Below are positions 12,121 through 13,658 of a stretch of 13,658 bases of DNA, piece by piece. The notes under the pieces are model-generated. The model ran no database searches. It saw only the letters and a program-made list of their open reading frames with translations, and had not been told where the DNA came from. The stretch spans positions 1 to 13,658 of the forward strand of contig JAUWRC010000022.1 in assembly GCA_030610745.1 (NCBI GenBank). Direction: 5' to 3'. This DNA is from Clostridia bacterium (lineage in GTDB: Bacteria; Aerophobota; Aerophobia; Aerophobales; AE-B3A). Position numbers and translations under genes: made by a program. Each line of letters begins with the position of its first letter. Position 1 is the first letter of the stretch.

Positions 12121-13440
12121 ATGTTTATGGTTACAATGAAGGAACTGCTGGAAGCGGGAGCTCATTTTGGCCATCGCAAGGGTGCATGGAATCCTAAGAT
12201 GAAGCCTTATATTTATCAGGAAAGAAACGGGATGCATATCCTTGATCTTACTCAAACAGTGAAGAAAATAGCAGAAGTATGTAAATTTGTTAGAGATTTA
12301 GCCGCAGAAGGGAAAAAAATATTATTTGTGGGAACTAAACAGCAGGCGAAGAGGTGCATTGAAGAGGAAGCGAAGAGATGCAATTCTTCTTATATTAATA
12401 ATAGGTGGTTAGGGGGATTTTTGACTAATTTCTCTACCATAAAGAAAAGAATAGAGAGATTAAGTGAATTAGAAAAGCAAGAAGCAGAGGGCTTGTGGGA
12501 AAAATTACCCAAGAAAGAAGAGATGAGTCTGCGCCGAGGGTTAGAAAAGCTTAAACGGAATTTAGATGGGGTTAGGGAAATGAGCGAGCTTCCAGAGGTT
12601 ATTTACATTACCGATATAAAAGTGGATGAAACAGCAGTTAAAGAGGCAAGAAAATTAGGTATTCCTGTTATAGCTATTGTAGACTCTAACAACGATCCCA
12701 ATTTGGTGGATTATCTTCTTCCTGCTAATGATGACGCTATAAAAAGTATCAGGCTCATCACTACAAAAATAGCTGATGCTATCCTGGAAGGCAGTGAGAT
12801 TTTACAGAAGGAAGAAGAAATGGAGAAGAAAGAGGAAATAGAGGAAGAAGTAGAGAAGGAAGAAGTAGAGAAGGAAGAGGTAAAGAAGGAAAAGCCAGAG
12901 AAGGAAATAAAAGAAGTTATAGAGGAAAAAGAAAAACCAGAGGAAATTAAAGAAGAGGTGGAAAAACTGGTAGAAGAGCCGGTAGAAAAGCCAAAAAAAA
13001 AGGTTGAAGAAATAGTAGAAGTTGGGAAAGCTAAAGAAAAGATAAAGAAACCGGTAAAAGAGCCAGAGGAAAAGGTTGAGGAAGCAGTAGAAAAAGTAGA
13101 GAAGCAAGGGGTAAAGAAGCAAGAAGCAAAGAAAGCCCGAAAGAAGGTAAAGAAAGCAGAAGAAAAGAAAGAAACAGGAAAAGTTGAGAAAGAGCCAGAA
13201 AAGCCAGAAAAAAAGGTTAAGAAAGTAGTAGAAGCTGAGGAAGTCAAAGAGAAGATAGAGAAACCGGTGAAAAAGCCAGAAAGAAAGGTTGAAAAAGTAG
13301 TAGTAAAGGTAGGGAGAGCCAAAAAGAAAGCAAAGAAAGAAACAGTAGAAAAAGCAGAGAAAGTAGAAAAAAGGGTAGGAATAAAGCCAAAAGAGAAAAA
13401 CAAAGTAAGAAAGAAAGCAGAAAATAAAAGAAGTTCATAG
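12121..13440 (+). CDS. rpsB: Small ribosomal subunit protein uS2 with long charged C-terminal extension
   Basis: Residues 1-229 are an ordinary uS2 core: VTMKELLEAGAHFGHRKGAWNPKM, IYQERNGMHILDL, FVGTKQQAK, RWLGGFLTNFSTI (96-108), SELPEVIYITDIK (155-167) and IPVIAIVDSNNDP (181-193) are all diagnostic (the first is read as MKELLEAGAHFGH plus WNPKM). From residue 230 to 439 the protein is almost only Lys, Glu, Val, Pro and Ala, roughly doubling the normal length. It includes two copies of a KPxKKV...KEKIxKPVKxPExKVE unit offset by 71 residues. ATG 12121 has AGGAGG 9 nt upstream. The stop codon lies within a TTCATAG repeat word. It is followed by tsf, the conserved rpsB-tsf order, and preceded by hom, an unusual neighbour. 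Confidence 0.96.
   Translation: MFMVTMKELLEAGAHFGHRKGAWNPKMKPYIYQERNGMHILDLTQTVKKIAEVCKFVRDLAAEGKKILFVGTKQQAKRCIEEEAKRCNSSYINNRWLGGFLTNFSTIKKRIERLSELEKQEAEGLWEKLPKKEEMSLRRGLEKLKRNLDGVREMSELPEVIYITDIKVDETAVKEARKLGIPVIAIVDSNNDPNLVDYLLPANDDAIKSIRLITTKIADAILEGSEILQKEEEMEKKEEIEEEVEKEEVEKEEVKKEKPEKEIKEVIEEKEKPEEIKEEVEKLVEEPVEKPKKKVEEIVEVGKAKEKIKKPVKEPEEKVEEAVEKVEKQGVKKQEAKKARKKVKKAEEKKETGKVEKEPEKPEKKVKKVVEAEEVKEKIEKPVKKPERKVEKVVVKVGRAKKKAKKETVEKAEKVEKRVGIKPKEKNKVRKKAENKRSS
12988..13325 (+). repeat. Internal duplication within the uS2 tail
   Basis: The segments beginning at 12988 and 13201 are similar at both DNA and protein level for roughly 110-125 bp, offset by exactly 213 bp (71 codons). Shared landmarks are AAGCCA..AAAAAGGTT, GTAGTAGAAG/ATAGTAGAAG, AAAGA.AAGATA.AGAAACCGGT and AGCCAGA..AAAGGTTGA. 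The rest of the tail is less regular GAA/AAG-rich sequence. Confidence 0.65.
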
Positions 13441-13530
13441 TTCATAGTTCGTAGCCAGAAAAGACAGTTCAGAGTTAGGAAGAAGTTGGGAAATTTTAAT
13501 CAATGAACTATGAACTCATAACTACCAACT
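13432..13530. repeat. TTCATAG-word inverted repeat between rpsB and tsf
   Basis: The left arm, AGTTCATAGTTCATAGTTCG (13432-13451), starts inside the last rpsB codons and supplies the stop codon. The right arm contains AATGAACTATGAACTCATAA (13502-13521) and ACTACCAACTA. Between them lies AT-rich sequence with further AGTTC/AGTTAGG words. There is no T-run, so it does not look like an intrinsic terminator. Confidence 0.7.
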
Positions 13531-13561
13531 ATTTTAAGGAGAAAACGGAGGGTGACGGCTA

Positions 13562-13658
13562 ATGGATATTCCCATGGAGGAAATAAAGAGGTTGCGAAAG
13601 GAAACTTCAGCAGGGGTTCTTGATTGTAAAAAGGCCCTTGAGGAAACAGAGGGTGACA
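13562..13658 (+). CDS. tsf: Elongation factor Ts, N-terminal fragment (3' end outside window)
   Basis: The first 32 codons of EF-Ts, the guanine nucleotide exchange factor of EF-Tu. The visible protein reads MDIPMEEIKRLRKETSAG, then VLDCKKALEETEGD, matching the conserved N-terminal UBA-like module (IKxLRxxTxAGxxDCKKAL) found in all EF-Ts. ATG 13562 is preceded by GGAGG at 10 nt; the in-frame ATG at 13574 (MEEIKRL) is a possible alternative and equally compatible with the family. The gene directly follows rpsB across a repeat-filled gap of 121 bp, the conserved rpsB-tsf order, and is presumably co-transcribed from the hom promoter or from an unseen one. Confidence 0.94.
   Translation, partial: MDIPMEEIKRLRKETSAGVLDCKKALEETEGD

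Noticed and set aside
12988..13325. Duplicated segment considered as a CRISPR or other DNA-level array
   Set aside because: Only two diverged copies, in frame within rpsB and without spacer structure; it is a coding-region duplication.
12711..13445. Long Phe/Ser-rich and Leu/Phe-rich ORFs on the minus strand opposite rpsB
   Set aside because: They are antisense readings of the GAA/AAG-rich uS2 tail, giving low-complexity TTC/TTT/CTT codons; not genes.

Overview
The window looks like a piece of chromosome from an uncultured, AT-rich, diderm bacterium, probably anaerobic. YidC is the long Gram-negative form with a large periplasmic domain, corrinoid synthesis is prominent, and nearly every gap between genes carries degenerate palindromic word repeats of a kind I associate with metagenome-assembled candidate-phylum genomes. 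The phylum is inference and cannot be fixed from this sequence alone.

Layout. Positions 1-5404 (minus strand) hold a cobalamin-riboswitch-controlled corrinoid operon. In transcription order it runs: riboswitch (5404-5258), intrinsic terminator (5247-5214), cobU, cobT, cobS, a 219-bp repeat-filled gap, cobQ, and a BtuF-like substrate-binding protein cut by the window edge. Together these cover late nucleotide-loop assembly (CobU, CobT, CobS), amidation to cobyric acid (CobQ) and corrinoid or metal-chelate uptake. Positions 5509-8963 (minus strand) form a second operon, yidD-yidC-mnmE. It has a near-consensus sigma70 promoter but lacks the rpmH, rnpA and jag genes that usually accompany it.

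Back-to-back with that promoter is a second near-consensus promoter on the plus strand. It drives a small phasin-like coiled-coil gene through a leader with mutually exclusive hairpins. A glycosyltransferase family 2 gene and a small SMR/EamA-type membrane protein gene follow on the minus strand (10520-9443), and the latter converges on the phasin-like gene with only 5 bp between stop codons. From 10614 onward the plus strand carries hom (homoserine dehydrogenase with ACT domain), rpsB (uS2 with a roughly 210-residue Lys/Glu-rich tail) and the first 32 codons of tsf.

Most notable. (1) Stop codons and C-terminal tails of cobU, cobT, cobS and rpsB lie inside intergenic repeat sequence, so repeats appear to be remodelling protein ends. 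(2) uS2 has a very long, internally duplicated charged tail. (3) Homoserine dehydrogenase keeps its catalytic lysines and acidic residues but lacks the family's glycine-rich Glu-Ala-Ser loop. (4) YidC has Tyr where the hydrophilic groove normally carries Arg (or Lys). I found no tRNA, rRNA, CRISPR array, transposase or phage gene. No clearly new multi-gene system is evident; the repeat and gene-end relationship is the most unusual pattern.
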